A stretch of DNA of 5,201 bases, taken from contig LUCA01000072.1 of assembly GCA_001593875.1 (NCBI GenBank), positions 1 to 5,201 of the forward strand, written 5' to 3'. A program made the position numbers and the translations under genes. The notes beneath the pieces are model-generated. The model saw only the letters and a list, made by a program, of their open reading frames with translations, was not told the origin of the DNA and did not search any database. Each line of letters begins with the position of its first letter. The stretch's first letter is position 1. Positions 1 to 5,201 of this stretch are shown here, piece after piece. The stretch comes from Candidatus Bathyarchaeota archaeon B23 (GTDB lineage: Archaea; Thermoproteota; Bathyarchaeia; TCS64; B23).

Positions 1-493
1 CCCTCCGAACCATATACCAGGCCACCCTGACGCCGTCCCAATATAGCAACGGTATGGGGTGGCCTCCATGCGCCTCCCCTGCTAGGTCAAGACGCAGCTT
101 CTTCATCTTTATCCTCCCCGGCGTGAAGAGGAACATCCCAACGGCCTTCAACGCCTCGAGGGCGATATCAACCTTTTCGGGATTCAGGACCTTGAAGCCA
201 ATGGGTCGGATATCCGTCACCCTAGACCTCGCAATTAATGCCCCGAAATCCGCCTCGCCCCTCAAGATCCTCTCGAAGGTGGAAAGCTCCATCTCGATCA
301 GTAGATCCGCCTCATCGACCCCGGCGACGATCTCCACCCCGTCTTGGAAGACGAGGGTTGCCTCCTCATCGGAGTTGGTCAGCGCCACGGCGACGCGGAC
401 GCTCCCCACCGCTTTAAGGGGGTCTAGATATAGCTCCGCCTCCTCGACGAGTCTCCTCAACCCCTCGATGAGGGTCATGGGCGGATATATCAT
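1..493 (-). CDS. Leftward conserved protein, partial; N-terminal SCP2-like domain (tentative)
   Basis: Reading the minus strand from ATG at 493 (MIYPPM...) or from the second ATG at 478 (MTLIEGLRRLVEEAE...) gives an unbroken frame of about 164 codons to the left edge, so the C-terminus is missing. Codon use (GAG, GTC, AGG) matches the neighbouring genes, and the opposite-strand frame at 54-527 looks like its shadow. The order is an N-terminal helix, beta strands (VRVAVALTNSDEEATLVFQDG), then LLIEMELSTFERILRGEADF and a helix about LEALKAVGMFLF. The strand, 'STFERILRGEADF' and terminal helix arrangement resembles SCP2 sterol-transfer-fold proteins, which bind lipids in a hydrophobic tunnel. The part after about residue 130 (GEAHGGHPIPLLYWDGVRV) lies outside a normal SCP2 domain and I do not recognise it. 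No signal peptide is visible, so it is probably cytosolic. It is divergent from the PadR operon and may share its regulation. The coding call is firm; the family call is weak. Confidence 0.7.
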   Translation of the reverse strand, partial: MIYPPMTLIEGLRRLVEEAELYLDPLKAVGSVRVAVALTNSDEEATLVFQDGVEIVAGVDEADLLIEMELSTFERILRGEADFGALIARSRVTDIRPIGFKVLNPEKVDIALEALKAVGMFLFTPGRIKMKKLRLDLAGEAHGGHPIPLLYWDGVRVAWYMVRR

Positions 494-497
494 CTTG

Positions 498-511
498 ACG
501 CTTATAAGCGT
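498..511. promoter_or_regulatory. Perfect 14-bp palindrome, candidate PadR operator
   Basis: ACGCTTATAAGCGT reads identically on both strands and lies between the divergent genes. Its centre, TTATAA (502-507), is itself a TATA-like box, so a dimeric repressor bound here would block TBP in both directions. PadR regulators are dimeric winged-helix proteins that commonly bind palindromes at their own promoters, and a PadR gene begins about 25-55 bp downstream. The operator role is inferred from symmetry and position only. Confidence 0.5.
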
Positions 512-522
512 AAAGTTTATAG
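501..522. promoter_or_regulatory. Divergent archaeal promoter region with two TATA-like boxes
   Basis: Two boxes lie in this AT-rich strip: CTTATAAG at 501-508 and GTTTATAG at 515-522 (CTATAAAC on the minus strand). Archaeal transcription starts about 25 bp from the TATA centre, and two pairings fit. In the first, the rightward operon uses GTAAAG/TTTATAG (510-522, a good BRE-plus-TATA match) with a start near 544, and the leftward gene uses CTTATAAG with a start near 479, beside ATG 478. In the second, the boxes are swapped, giving starts near 531 rightward (TTG 535) and near 493 leftward (ATG 493). Either way the messages would be leaderless or nearly so, consistent with the absence of Shine-Dalgarno motifs here. 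Confidence 0.55.
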
Positions 523-534
523 CCTGACTCTAGG

Positions 535-1092
535 TTGGCCTCTACTGAGTTGATATCTACTGAGTTGGGGTCTACTATAGGCAGGCCCAAGCAGCTCAGC
601 CCCATACAGCTGCTGATACTCCTCCAGCTCACCCGGGGCCCTAGGTATGGCTACGAGCTGTTGAAGGAGCTGAGGGAGGGCTTCAAGAACGTCTGGGAGG
701 CGAGGACGGGGACCATCTACCCCGCCCTGAGGGGTTTGAAGACGAGGGGGCTCATAGAGGGCGTGGAGCGGGAGGGGAGGGAGTTCTACCGGCTGACGGA
801 GAGGGGGGAGGACTTCCTCAAGCAGGTGGAGGAGCGATTGGAGCGGCGACTCAGCTTCATAGCCCGCTACCTCGCCTTCCTGGCCAAGCTGACGCCGCCG
901 GAGGTGAAGGTTAGGCTGTTGGAGAGGGTGACCTCCTTCTCCATCGACAGGTTGAAGCCCCCCTTCCTAGAGAGCTTCCTCGAAGGCGTCGATGAGGAGA
1001 GGCGCATCGAAGTCCTGAGGAGGCTGAGGAGGCTCCTCTCCGAGAGGCTGAGGCTGATAGAGGAGATGATCGACGAGGGCGAGCGGCCATGA
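535..1092 (+). CDS. PadR-family winged-helix transcriptional regulator
   Basis: This 185-residue protein has the PadR winged-helix domain at about residues 20-95. LSPIQLLILLQLTRGPRYGY (22-40) is the family's opening helix and 'G.YGYEL' turn. RTGTIYPALRGLKTRGLIE (57-75) is the recognition helix with the diagnostic GTIYPAL motif. REFYRLTERGEDFL (82-95) is the wing and following helix. Residues 96-185 are charged and helical, the usual dimerisation arm. PadR proteins are mostly ligand-responsive repressors of adjacent transporter genes, which fits the ABC genes immediately downstream. The start is uncertain: in-frame TTG codons occur at 535, 550 and 565 and no Shine-Dalgarno is visible. The family domain would be complete from any of them, and the promoter geometry may favour 550 or 565. 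The stop overlaps the next ATG (ATGA). Probably autoregulatory; the ligand is unknown. Confidence 0.93.
   Translation: MASTELISTELGSTIGRPKQLSPIQLLILLQLTRGPRYGYELLKELREGFKNVWEARTGTIYPALRGLKTRGLIEGVEREGREFYRLTERGEDFLKQVEERLERRLSFIARYLAFLAKLTPPEVKVRLLERVTSFSIDRLKPPFLESFLEGVDEERRIEVLRRLRRLLSERLRLIEEMIDEGERP
541..579 (+). repeat. Short tandem direct repeat, 15-bp period, at the PadR 5' end
   Basis: TCTACTGAGTTG occurs at 541-552 and again at 556-567, followed by a third partial copy, TCTACTATA, at 571-579. A degenerate copy (CTCTAGGTTG) precedes them at 528-537. The period of 15 bp is five codons, so it encodes STELI-STELG-STIG. It supplies a TTG codon every 15 bp, producing three possible starts. 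It may be a simple duplication or a protein-binding or leader element. Confidence 0.8.
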
Positions 1093-1781
1093 CGGAGATC
1101 ATAAGGGGGGAGGGATTGGTGAAGGAATACGCCCAGGGTGGGAGGCCCGTGAGGGCGCTGGACGGCGTCGACCTCACGGTTGAGGGGGGGGAGTTCCTCG
1201 CCATCATGGGGCCCTCGGGAAGCGGGAAGTCGACGCTGCTCCACATCATCGGGGCCCTCGACAGGCCGACGGAGGGACGCCTCCTCATCCGAGGCGTCGA
1301 CCTCTCGGAGCTCAGCGACGTCGATCTGGCGGAGCTGAGGAATAGGGAGATAGGCTTCGTCTTCCAGTTCTTCAACCTCATCCCGAGGATGGACGCCCTC
1401 AGGAATGTGGAGCTCCCCCTCGCCATCGCCGGCGTCCCCCGGGAGGAGCGGCGTAGGAGGGCGATGGAGCTCCTGAAGCTCGTCGGCCTGGGCGATAGGG
1501 TGACGCATCGCCCCGGGGAGCTGAGCGGTGGCGAACAGCAGCGGGTCGCCATAGCGAGGGCGCTGGCCAACGATCCGTCCATCATCCTCTGCGACGAGCC
1601 GACGGGCAACCTGGACTCCAAGACGGGGGAGGAGGTGATAGGGTTGATGAAGGAGTTGAATCAGGAGAGCGGTAAGACCTTCATCATCGTCACCCACGAT
1701 CCGACGGTGGCTCAGATGACGGAGCGCATACTCTACCTCCACGACGGCAGGATCGTGGGGGAGAAGAGGAGAGGCCTATGA
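1089..1781 (+). CDS. ABC transporter ATP-binding protein, MacB/LolD type
   Basis: A complete 230-residue nucleotide-binding subunit, the standard length for the LolD/MacB class. Visible motifs: Walker A GPSGSGKST (41-49), Q-loop FVFQFFNLIPRM (90-101, Q93), ABC signature LSGGEQQRVAIARAL (145-159), Walker B IILCDEP with catalytic E170 (165-171), D-loop NLDS (174-177) and switch H203 in VTHD. All catalytic residues are present. GFVFQFFNLIP and the 'LSGGEQQRVAIARAL' form are typical of ATPases that partner FtsX/MacB permeases. It should act at the cytoplasmic face as a dimer powering the permease encoded at about 3302-4513. ATG 1089 overlaps the PadR stop (ATGA), and a GAGGG motif 8-10 bp upstream can serve as the ribosome site. 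Its own stop overlaps the next gene's ATG. The exported or acted-on substrate is not deducible. Confidence 0.96.
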   Translation: MTEIIRGEGLVKEYAQGGRPVRALDGVDLTVEGGEFLAIMGPSGSGKSTLLHIIGALDRPTEGRLLIRGVDLSELSDVDLAELRNREIGFVFQFFNLIPRMDALRNVELPLAIAGVPREERRRRAMELLKLVGLGDRVTHRPGELSGGEQQRVAIARALANDPSIILCDEPTGNLDSKTGEEVIGLMKELNQESGKTFIIVTHDPTVAQMTERILYLHDGRIVGEKRRGL

Positions 1782-2398
1782 GACGGGTCATCCTCCTCAT
1801 CCTCCTATCGCTTCTGGTCGCCCTCACCGCCGCCACCCCAGGCCAGGCGGGGAACTATACGCCGCTGCTGAGGGTGAGGGTGAGCGGCATCTACCTCACG
1901 GCGGGGGAGGAGAACACCATCGAGATAGAGTTGAAGAACATGGGGAGCTACAGCGTCTACGAGGTGGAGGCCATCCTCACCCCCACCACGCCCAGCATAG
2001 TGGTGCTCGACAAGGGGCAGATGATCTTCAACGAGATCGAGGGCGAGAAGGCGAAGCGTTACAGGCCGGTGATCTACGTCGACGAGGACACGCCCCTAGG
2101 CCCCTACCAGCTGACGCTCACCCTCACCTATAGGCAGATGTATAAGCTGGGGATCCCCTCCCTCCACTCCACCACGCTTCAGGTCGGCGTGGTCGTCGTC
2201 AACGCCACCAGGCCCAAGATAGGGCTGAAGCTCAGCCTCCTCGACCCCCGCCTCACGGCGGGGGAGGAACCTGGAGGTGAGGAATGGGGGCTCCGAGGCC
2301 GTCAGGGATGTGGAGATCACCGTGGCCTCCAACACCCCCTACATCGCCGTCTTGGAGGGAGCCGTCGACATCGACTCCCTGAGGCCGGGGGAGGCTGA
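1778..2398 (+). CDS. Secreted CARDB/NEW3 (COG1361-like) repeat protein, N-terminal part, broken by frameshift
   Basis: It begins at ATG 1778, overlapping the ATPase stop, with an AGGAGAGG ribosome site just upstream. Residues 1-25 form a clear signal peptide: RR, a hydrophobic core (VILLILLSLLVALTAAT) and an AxA-like end at GQA. Residues about 30-120 form an Ig-like beta domain with the usual order 'LTAGEENTIEIELKNMG', a strand on expected values, and 'DEDTPLGPYQLTLTLTYR', as in NPCBM-associated NEW3/CARDB domains. A second copy starts at about residue 154 (LLDPRLTAGEE) but the frame is lost after residue 164. The last about 42 residues (from PGGEEWGLRGRQ to the stop at 2396-2398) are Gly/Arg/His-rich out-of-frame sequence. 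The true protein continues in the +1 frame as the next entry, for about 508 codons in total. It probably acts outside the cell membrane as partner of the ABC permease. Confidence 0.8.
   Translation: MRRVILLILLSLLVALTAATPGQAGNYTPLLRVRVSGIYLTAGEENTIEIELKNMGSYSVYEVEAILTPTTPSIVVLDKGQMIFNEIEGEKAKRYRPVIYVDEDTPLGPYQLTLTLTYRQMYKLGIPSLHSTTLQVGVVVVNATRPKIGLKLSLLDPRLTAGEEPGGEEWGLRGRQGCGDHRGLQHPLHRRLGGSRRHRLPEAGGG
2252..2294 (+). other. Frameshift site joining the two parts of the repeat protein
   Basis: The first frame reads L-T-A-G-E-E to 2269. The correct continuation is in the +1 frame from CTG at 2271 (L-E-V-R-N-G-G-S). CTCACGGCGGGGGAGGA at 2252-2268 is identical to 1895-1911 in the first repeat unit, which lets the two be aligned: unit 1 continues GEENTIEIELKNMGS. 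Unit 2 lacks 11 bases relative to this, for example one copy of a GAGGTG hexamer plus 5 bases. Adding back only AG after GGGGAGG would also restore the frame as E-E-N-L-E-V. This is a deletion or a sequence error, with recoding the less likely alternative. Confidence 0.8.
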
Positions 2399-3305
2399 GA
2401 GCCATCCCATCACCCTAGCCGTCCCCAGCGGAGCGCCCCTGGGGGTCTACACGCTGACGGCCACCGCCACCTACAGGGATGAGGGGGGTGAGAGCCACAG
2501 GGAGGTGGAGACCCTAGGCGTAAACGTCGACGAGGTGAGGGTGGAGCGGGCGACGACGATCCTCCTGGAGGGCTATAGGGCCGTCGGTGAAGAGGCCCAG
2601 CCGGGGGAGGTGGTGGAGCTGACGCTGAACCTCAGATGCGTGGGGGCTGAGGCCTACGACGTGAAGGTCGCCCTCTCCCCAGACCCCCTGGGCGTCTTCT
2701 CGCTGACATCCCCCAGCCTCCTATACCTCGGCGACCTCAACCCCGGAGAGACCGCCGAGGCGGTCTACCAGCTGAGGGTGGACGGCGAGGCCCAGGGGGG
2801 GCAGTACCCCCTGACGGCGCAGATCACCTACCTCAACTCCAAGGGGCTGCCCGGCAGCGCCGTCGAGACCATAACCCTCACGGTCACACCCCTCGTGGAG
2901 TTCCGCATCCTCCTCGAAGGAGAACTTGAGGCCCTCAAGGGTGGAGCCTCAACCCTCTCGGGGGACCTGCTCCTCATAGGGACGGAGAGCGTCCGCTTCG
3001 TGGAGGTGGAGGTCCTCGAAGACGAGGTCTTCGAGAAGGGGTCAGGGGGAGAGGAGTATATCGGAGCTCTGGACCCCGACAGCCCACTGCCCTTCGACCT
3101 GGGCTTCACCGTCTCCGGAGACGCCGAGGAGGGCCTCCAGACGCTGAGGGTGAGGGTCTCCTACCTCGACCACCTCAACAGGAGGCGGAGCAGCGTCGTC
3201 GAGATACCCGTCTACGTGGAGGCCGCACCGGAGGTGGAGACCGTCAGGAGGCGGGGTGGCCTCTGGTTCTGGATCAGATGGCTGCTGGGGATACTGCCGA
3301 GGTGA
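2277..3305 (+). CDS. Secreted CARDB/NEW3 repeat protein, C-terminal part (same gene as 1778-2398)
   Basis: The GTG at 2277 is simply the first possible start codon after the shift. It lies inside a repeat unit, there is no signal peptide, and the GGAGGTGA at 2273-2280 overlaps it, so independent translation is unlikely. The frame completes repeat 2 (NGGSEAVRDVEITV ... GAPLGVYTLTATATYR) and adds repeat 3 (QPGEVVELTLNLRCVGAEAY ... GGQYPLTAQITYL) and a more divergent repeat 4 (about LLLIGTESVRFVEVEVLED ... GLQTLRVRVSYLD). These are Ig-like beta domains of the COG1361/CARDB kind. The C-terminus is VRRRGGLWFWIRWLLGILPR: basic residues followed by a short aromatic hydrophobic tail that probably inserts in or lies on the membrane. 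The protein would thus be anchored with its domains outside, next to the permease. It overlaps the permease start region. Confidence 0.8.
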   Translation: MRNGGSEAVRDVEITVASNTPYIAVLEGAVDIDSLRPGEAESHPITLAVPSGAPLGVYTLTATATYRDEGGESHREVETLGVNVDEVRVERATTILLEGYRAVGEEAQPGEVVELTLNLRCVGAEAYDVKVALSPDPLGVFSLTSPSLLYLGDLNPGETAEAVYQLRVDGEAQGGQYPLTAQITYLNSKGLPGSAVETITLTVTPLVEFRILLEGELEALKGGASTLSGDLLLIGTESVRFVEVEVLEDEVFEKGSGGEEYIGALDPDSPLPFDLGFTVSGDAEEGLQTLRVRVSYLDHLNRRRSSVVEIPVYVEAAPEVETVRRRGGLWFWIRWLLGILPR

Positions 3306-4513
3306 GGGGATTGAGGACGCTGGATACGCTTTTCTACGCCCTCGACGGGGTGAGGGAGCGTAAATTCAGATTCGCCCTCAACATCATCGGCATCCTCATC
3401 GGGGGGGCAGCCATCACATCGCTGCTGGCCATCACCCAGGGGGTCAACAGGGATATATCGGAGCAGATGGAGCTATTGGGGCCTACCACCATCGCCATCA
3501 CCCCCGGCGGCTTCGGCATCGGGGGTAAGGGCCTCCTCACCATGAGGGACCTGGAGAGGGTGAGGCGGATACCGCATGTAGCCGTGGCGACGCCCATCAT
3601 CGACAGGGCCGCCACCGTCACCATCGGCGGCCGAACCGGGGTGGTCTCCATCGTCGGCATCATCCCGGAGGAGTATCTGAGGGTCATCAGGAACATCGAG
3701 GTGGCTGAGGGGCGCTTCATAAGACGGAGCGATATGGCGGCCGCCGTCCTGGGCTCCAACATCGCCCAGCCCCCTGGGGAGGAGGAGCCGATAGCGGAGG
3801 TGGGAAGCCGGATCATCACGATGATCAAGACGGAGGAGGGGGTGAAGAAGGCCACCTTCAGGGTGGCCGGCATCCTGGAGGAGACGGGGGGAGCCTTCAT
3901 CGTCTCCCCCGACGACGTCATCTACATCTCCCTCAGGTCGGCGCAGCAGCTCTTCGACATGGGTAACGAGATAAATCGCATCGCCGTCGAGGCCGACTCG
4001 ATGGAGAAGGTGGAGTACGTCGTCGACGCCATCGAGGAGGAGCTGGGGGAGGGGGTGCTGGTCATCTCAGCTGGCTTCGTCAGGGAGACCGTCGGGAGGA
4101 TCACCACCTCGCTTCAGGTTCTGCTGGGCGGGGTGGCGGCCATCTCCCTCATCGTCGCCGGGATAGGGATAGTGAACACCATGACCATCTCCGTGATGGA
4201 GAGGACGAGGGAGATCGGGATACTGAAGGCCGTCGGCGCCAAGAACAGGGATATACTCCTCATCTTCCTCTCCGAGGCCCTCATAACCGGCGTGCTGGGC
4301 GGAGCCCTAGGGGTGCTGTCGGGCATCTTCCTCGGCCAGGCCATCTCGGCAATAGCCCAGTTCTCCTTCACCATCGTCCTCTCCCCCTACATCACCCCCT
4401 CCATCTGCCTCATCGTCGTCCTCTTCTCGGCCGTCACAGGCGTCCTCTCAGGGCTCTACCCCGCCTGGAGGGCGTCCAACCTAAACCCGGTGGAGGCGCT
4501 GAGATATGAGTAG
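3302..4513 (+). CDS. ABC transporter permease, MacB/FtsX family
   Basis: About 403 residues in the type VII ABC permease layout. A cytoplasmic N-terminal helix precedes TM1 (about 24-44, FALNIIGILIGGAAITSLLA). A large extracytoplasmic MacB periplasmic-core domain follows (about 48-262, with LGPTTIAITPG and FRVAGILEETGG). Then come TM2 (about 273-297), TM3 (about 318-345) and TM4 (about 366-386). MERTREIGILKAVGAK (299-314) is the coupling helix that contacts the ATPase, and the end GLYPAWRASNLNPVEALRYE is the family's C-terminal signature. The start GTG 3302 is chosen because it gives a GTGA overlap with the previous stop and a normal FtsX N-terminus. ATG 3278 (8 residues longer, 28-bp overlap, no ribosome site) and TTG 3311 (GAGGTGA just upstream) are alternatives. 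Its ATPase is encoded at 1089-1781. It is intact; the substrate is unknown. Confidence 0.94.
   Translation: MRGLRTLDTLFYALDGVRERKFRFALNIIGILIGGAAITSLLAITQGVNRDISEQMELLGPTTIAITPGGFGIGGKGLLTMRDLERVRRIPHVAVATPIIDRAATVTIGGRTGVVSIVGIIPEEYLRVIRNIEVAEGRFIRRSDMAAAVLGSNIAQPPGEEEPIAEVGSRIITMIKTEEGVKKATFRVAGILEETGGAFIVSPDDVIYISLRSAQQLFDMGNEINRIAVEADSMEKVEYVVDAIEEELGEGVLVISAGFVRETVGRITTSLQVLLGGVAAISLIVAGIGIVNTMTISVMERTREIGILKAVGAKNRDILLIFLSEALITGVLGGALGVLSGIFLGQAISAIAQFSFTIVLSPYITPSICLIVVLFSAVTGVLSGLYPAWRASNLNPVEALRYE
4492..4496 (+). promoter_or_regulatory. Shine-Dalgarno site for the Yip1 gene
   Basis: GGAGG lies 9 bases before ATG 4506, inside the end of the permease gene. It supports that ATG and the 8-bp overlap of the two genes, indicating coupled translation within the operon. 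Confidence 0.6.
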
Positions 4514-5141
4514 GCGCAGCCTCCCCTCCAAGCTCCTGGGTTGGCTGACGAGGCCCCAGGGTGTCTTCGCCGAGATCGATGAGGGAGACCTCTGGCTGAG
4601 CCTCCTCATCATCCTCCTCATCGCCTCGACGGCCTCCCTGGCCCGATACAACTACGCCATCAAGCTCCCGGTTCAGATACCGGAGTTCCTCCCGAGGCCG
4701 GGGCAGAGGATCGACCCTGAGGCCTTCAAGAGGAACATCGCCTACTTCCAAGCCTTCGGAGAGGCCTTCAGGGTCATCGCCAACTGGCTCCTGATGGCGC
4801 TCCTGATACACCTCTACATGAGGCTGCTGGGGAGCCGGGGAAGCCTGAAGGGGATGCTCGCCAAAGCCGGCTTCGCCTCCCTGCCGACGCTCCTCCAGCA
4901 GGCCCTGCGACTGGTGGACTCCTACACCATATCGAGGGAGAGCCTCCTAGAGCTGACGGCCTCCCTACAGGGCGGCTGGAAGCCGAGCTCCTTCAACCTC
5001 TTCATCCTCTGGACCCTCATCCTCCTCATCCTCGCAGCCTCAGCCAACTACGGCGTATCGAAGAGGAGGGCGACGGCGGCGACGCTGCCGTCCTTCCTCA
5101 CCCTCACCCTCCTCCCACTCCTCTATGCCCTAAAGGGCTAA
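4506..5141 (+). CDS. Yip1-family integral membrane protein
   Basis: A 211-residue polytopic protein. The N-terminal LLGWLTRPQGVFAEI (10-24) is the usual Yip1 opening ('l..P...f..i'). TM1 is at about 29-46, followed by a proline-rich extracytoplasmic loop (47-85). TM2 (about 88-108) runs into LLGSRGSLKGMLAKAGFASLP (107-127), the family's most recognisable segment (glycine, 'GS.K..L...G.a..P'). A helical stretch (128-155) and two TMs (about 162-182 and 192-208) follow. Prokaryotic Yip1-domain proteins are poorly characterised; the eukaryotic members work in vesicle transport, which should not be transferred here. It is the last gene of the operon, overlapping the permease by 8 bp, so a role as an accessory subunit or membrane-environment partner of the ABC machine is inferred. 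No catalytic motif is seen. Confidence 0.82.
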   Translation: MSRRSLPSKLLGWLTRPQGVFAEIDEGDLWLSLLIILLIASTASLARYNYAIKLPVQIPEFLPRPGQRIDPEAFKRNIAYFQAFGEAFRVIANWLLMALLIHLYMRLLGSRGSLKGMLAKAGFASLPTLLQQALRLVDSYTISRESLLELTASLQGGWKPSSFNLFILWTLILLILAASANYGVSKRRATAATLPSFLTLTLLPLLYALKG

Positions 5142-5165
5142 GAGGGCGTCTCCCCTCAGTTAGGG
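5127..5165 (+). terminator. Possible operon-end hairpin region
   Basis: Around the stop codon (5139-5141) there are competing stems. GCCC/GGGC with loop TAAA lies at 5127-5138, and GAGGG/CCCTC with a 6-base loop at 5142-5157. An alternative outer stem pairs CCCTAA (5128-5133) with TTAGGG (5160-5165). There is no T-rich tract afterwards, and archaeal terminators are normally T-runs rather than hairpins, so termination here is doubtful; RNA 3'-end protection is another possibility. Confidence 0.25.
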
Positions 5166-5186
5166 TGAGATGGGGCGTGAAGCCGA

Positions 5187-5200
5187 GGTAACCCGTTACC
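5187..5200. repeat. Short inverted repeat at the right edge
   Basis: GGTAAC and GTTACC are separated by two bases (GGTAACCCGTTACC), giving a near-perfect palindrome in the non-coding strip 5142-5201. It could be an operator for the next gene, but what follows is outside the window. Confidence 0.4.
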
Positions 5201-5201
5201 C

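Noticed and set aside
484..491. GATATATC palindrome as a TATA box or operator
   Set aside because: Only 8 bp, low complexity, and inside or directly at the start of the leftward gene; not correctly spaced from the rightward start.
54..527. Rightward frame of 157 codons
   Set aside because: It is Ser/Thr/Arg-rich with no recognisable domain, and it lies antisense to a leftward frame whose codon use and domain-like composition match the neighbouring genes.
867..1742. Long leftward frames of 291 and 236 codons opposite the PadR and ATPase genes
   Set aside because: GC-rich coding strands leave the antisense open. The products are low-complexity, and the plus strand encodes all ABC and PadR motifs.
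2273..2280. GGAGGTGA as a ribosome site for independent translation of the second half
   Set aside because: It overlaps the GTG at 2277, leaving no spacing, and the product would start inside a domain without a signal peptide. The motif is explained by GAG GTG codons.
3334..4374. Leftward frames opposite the permease
   Set aside because: Met/Ser/Pro-rich shadows of an unambiguous MacB/FtsX gene, with no start signals.
4434..4811. Leftward 125-codon frame opposite the Yip1 gene
   Set aside because: Charged low-complexity shadow; the plus strand shows clear membrane segments and a Shine-Dalgarno.
5142..5201. tRNA or C/D-box RNA in the final strip
   Set aside because: No cloverleaf, and no convincing RUGAUGA/CUGA box pairs; the strip is too short to judge.
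1..5201. CRISPR array, insertion sequence or toxin-antitoxin pair
   Set aside because: No regularly spaced repeats with unique spacers, no transposase-like frame or terminal inverted repeats, and no small paired genes were found.

Overview
The window looks like a GC-rich archaeal genome, most likely a thermophilic member of the Thermoproteota (TACK group). This rests on arginine written mostly as AGG, frequent ATA isoleucine codons, TTG/GTG starts, AT-rich TATA-like boxes in an otherwise GC-rich intergenic strip, leaderless-looking starts and tightly overlapping genes. The exact lineage cannot be fixed from the sequence alone.

Layout: bases 1-493 hold the first about 164 codons of a leftward gene that runs off the left edge (SCP2-like, tentative). 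A divergent promoter strip (about 494-534) contains a perfect 14-bp palindrome and two TATA-like boxes. A five-gene rightward operon fills 535-5141: a PadR-type regulator, an ABC ATPase of the MacB/LolD type, a secreted protein of tandem Ig-like (CARDB/NEW3, COG1361-like) repeats, a MacB/FtsX-type permease, and a Yip1-family membrane protein. Neighbouring genes overlap by 4 to 36 bp, depending on the permease start, so they are almost certainly co-transcribed and translationally coupled. The last 60 bases are non-coding and carry short inverted repeats.

How the parts fit together: the ATPase and permease form a type VII (MacB-like) ABC machine, a class usually associated with mechanotransmission, envelope maintenance or export of peptides and drugs rather than simple import. 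Archaea have no MacA-like adaptor here. The secreted repeat protein sits where an extracytoplasmic partner would be expected, and the Yip1 protein may be a membrane accessory. The PadR regulator probably senses a small molecule or envelope stress and represses its own operon through the palindrome over the promoter. The substrate is unknown.

The most important irregularity is a frameshift near 2270 that splits the secreted repeat protein into two overlapping reading frames (1778-2398 and 2277-3305). Both halves continue the same repeat architecture, so this is one gene of about 508 codons interrupted by a small deletion, a sequencing/assembly error or, less likely, a recoding site.
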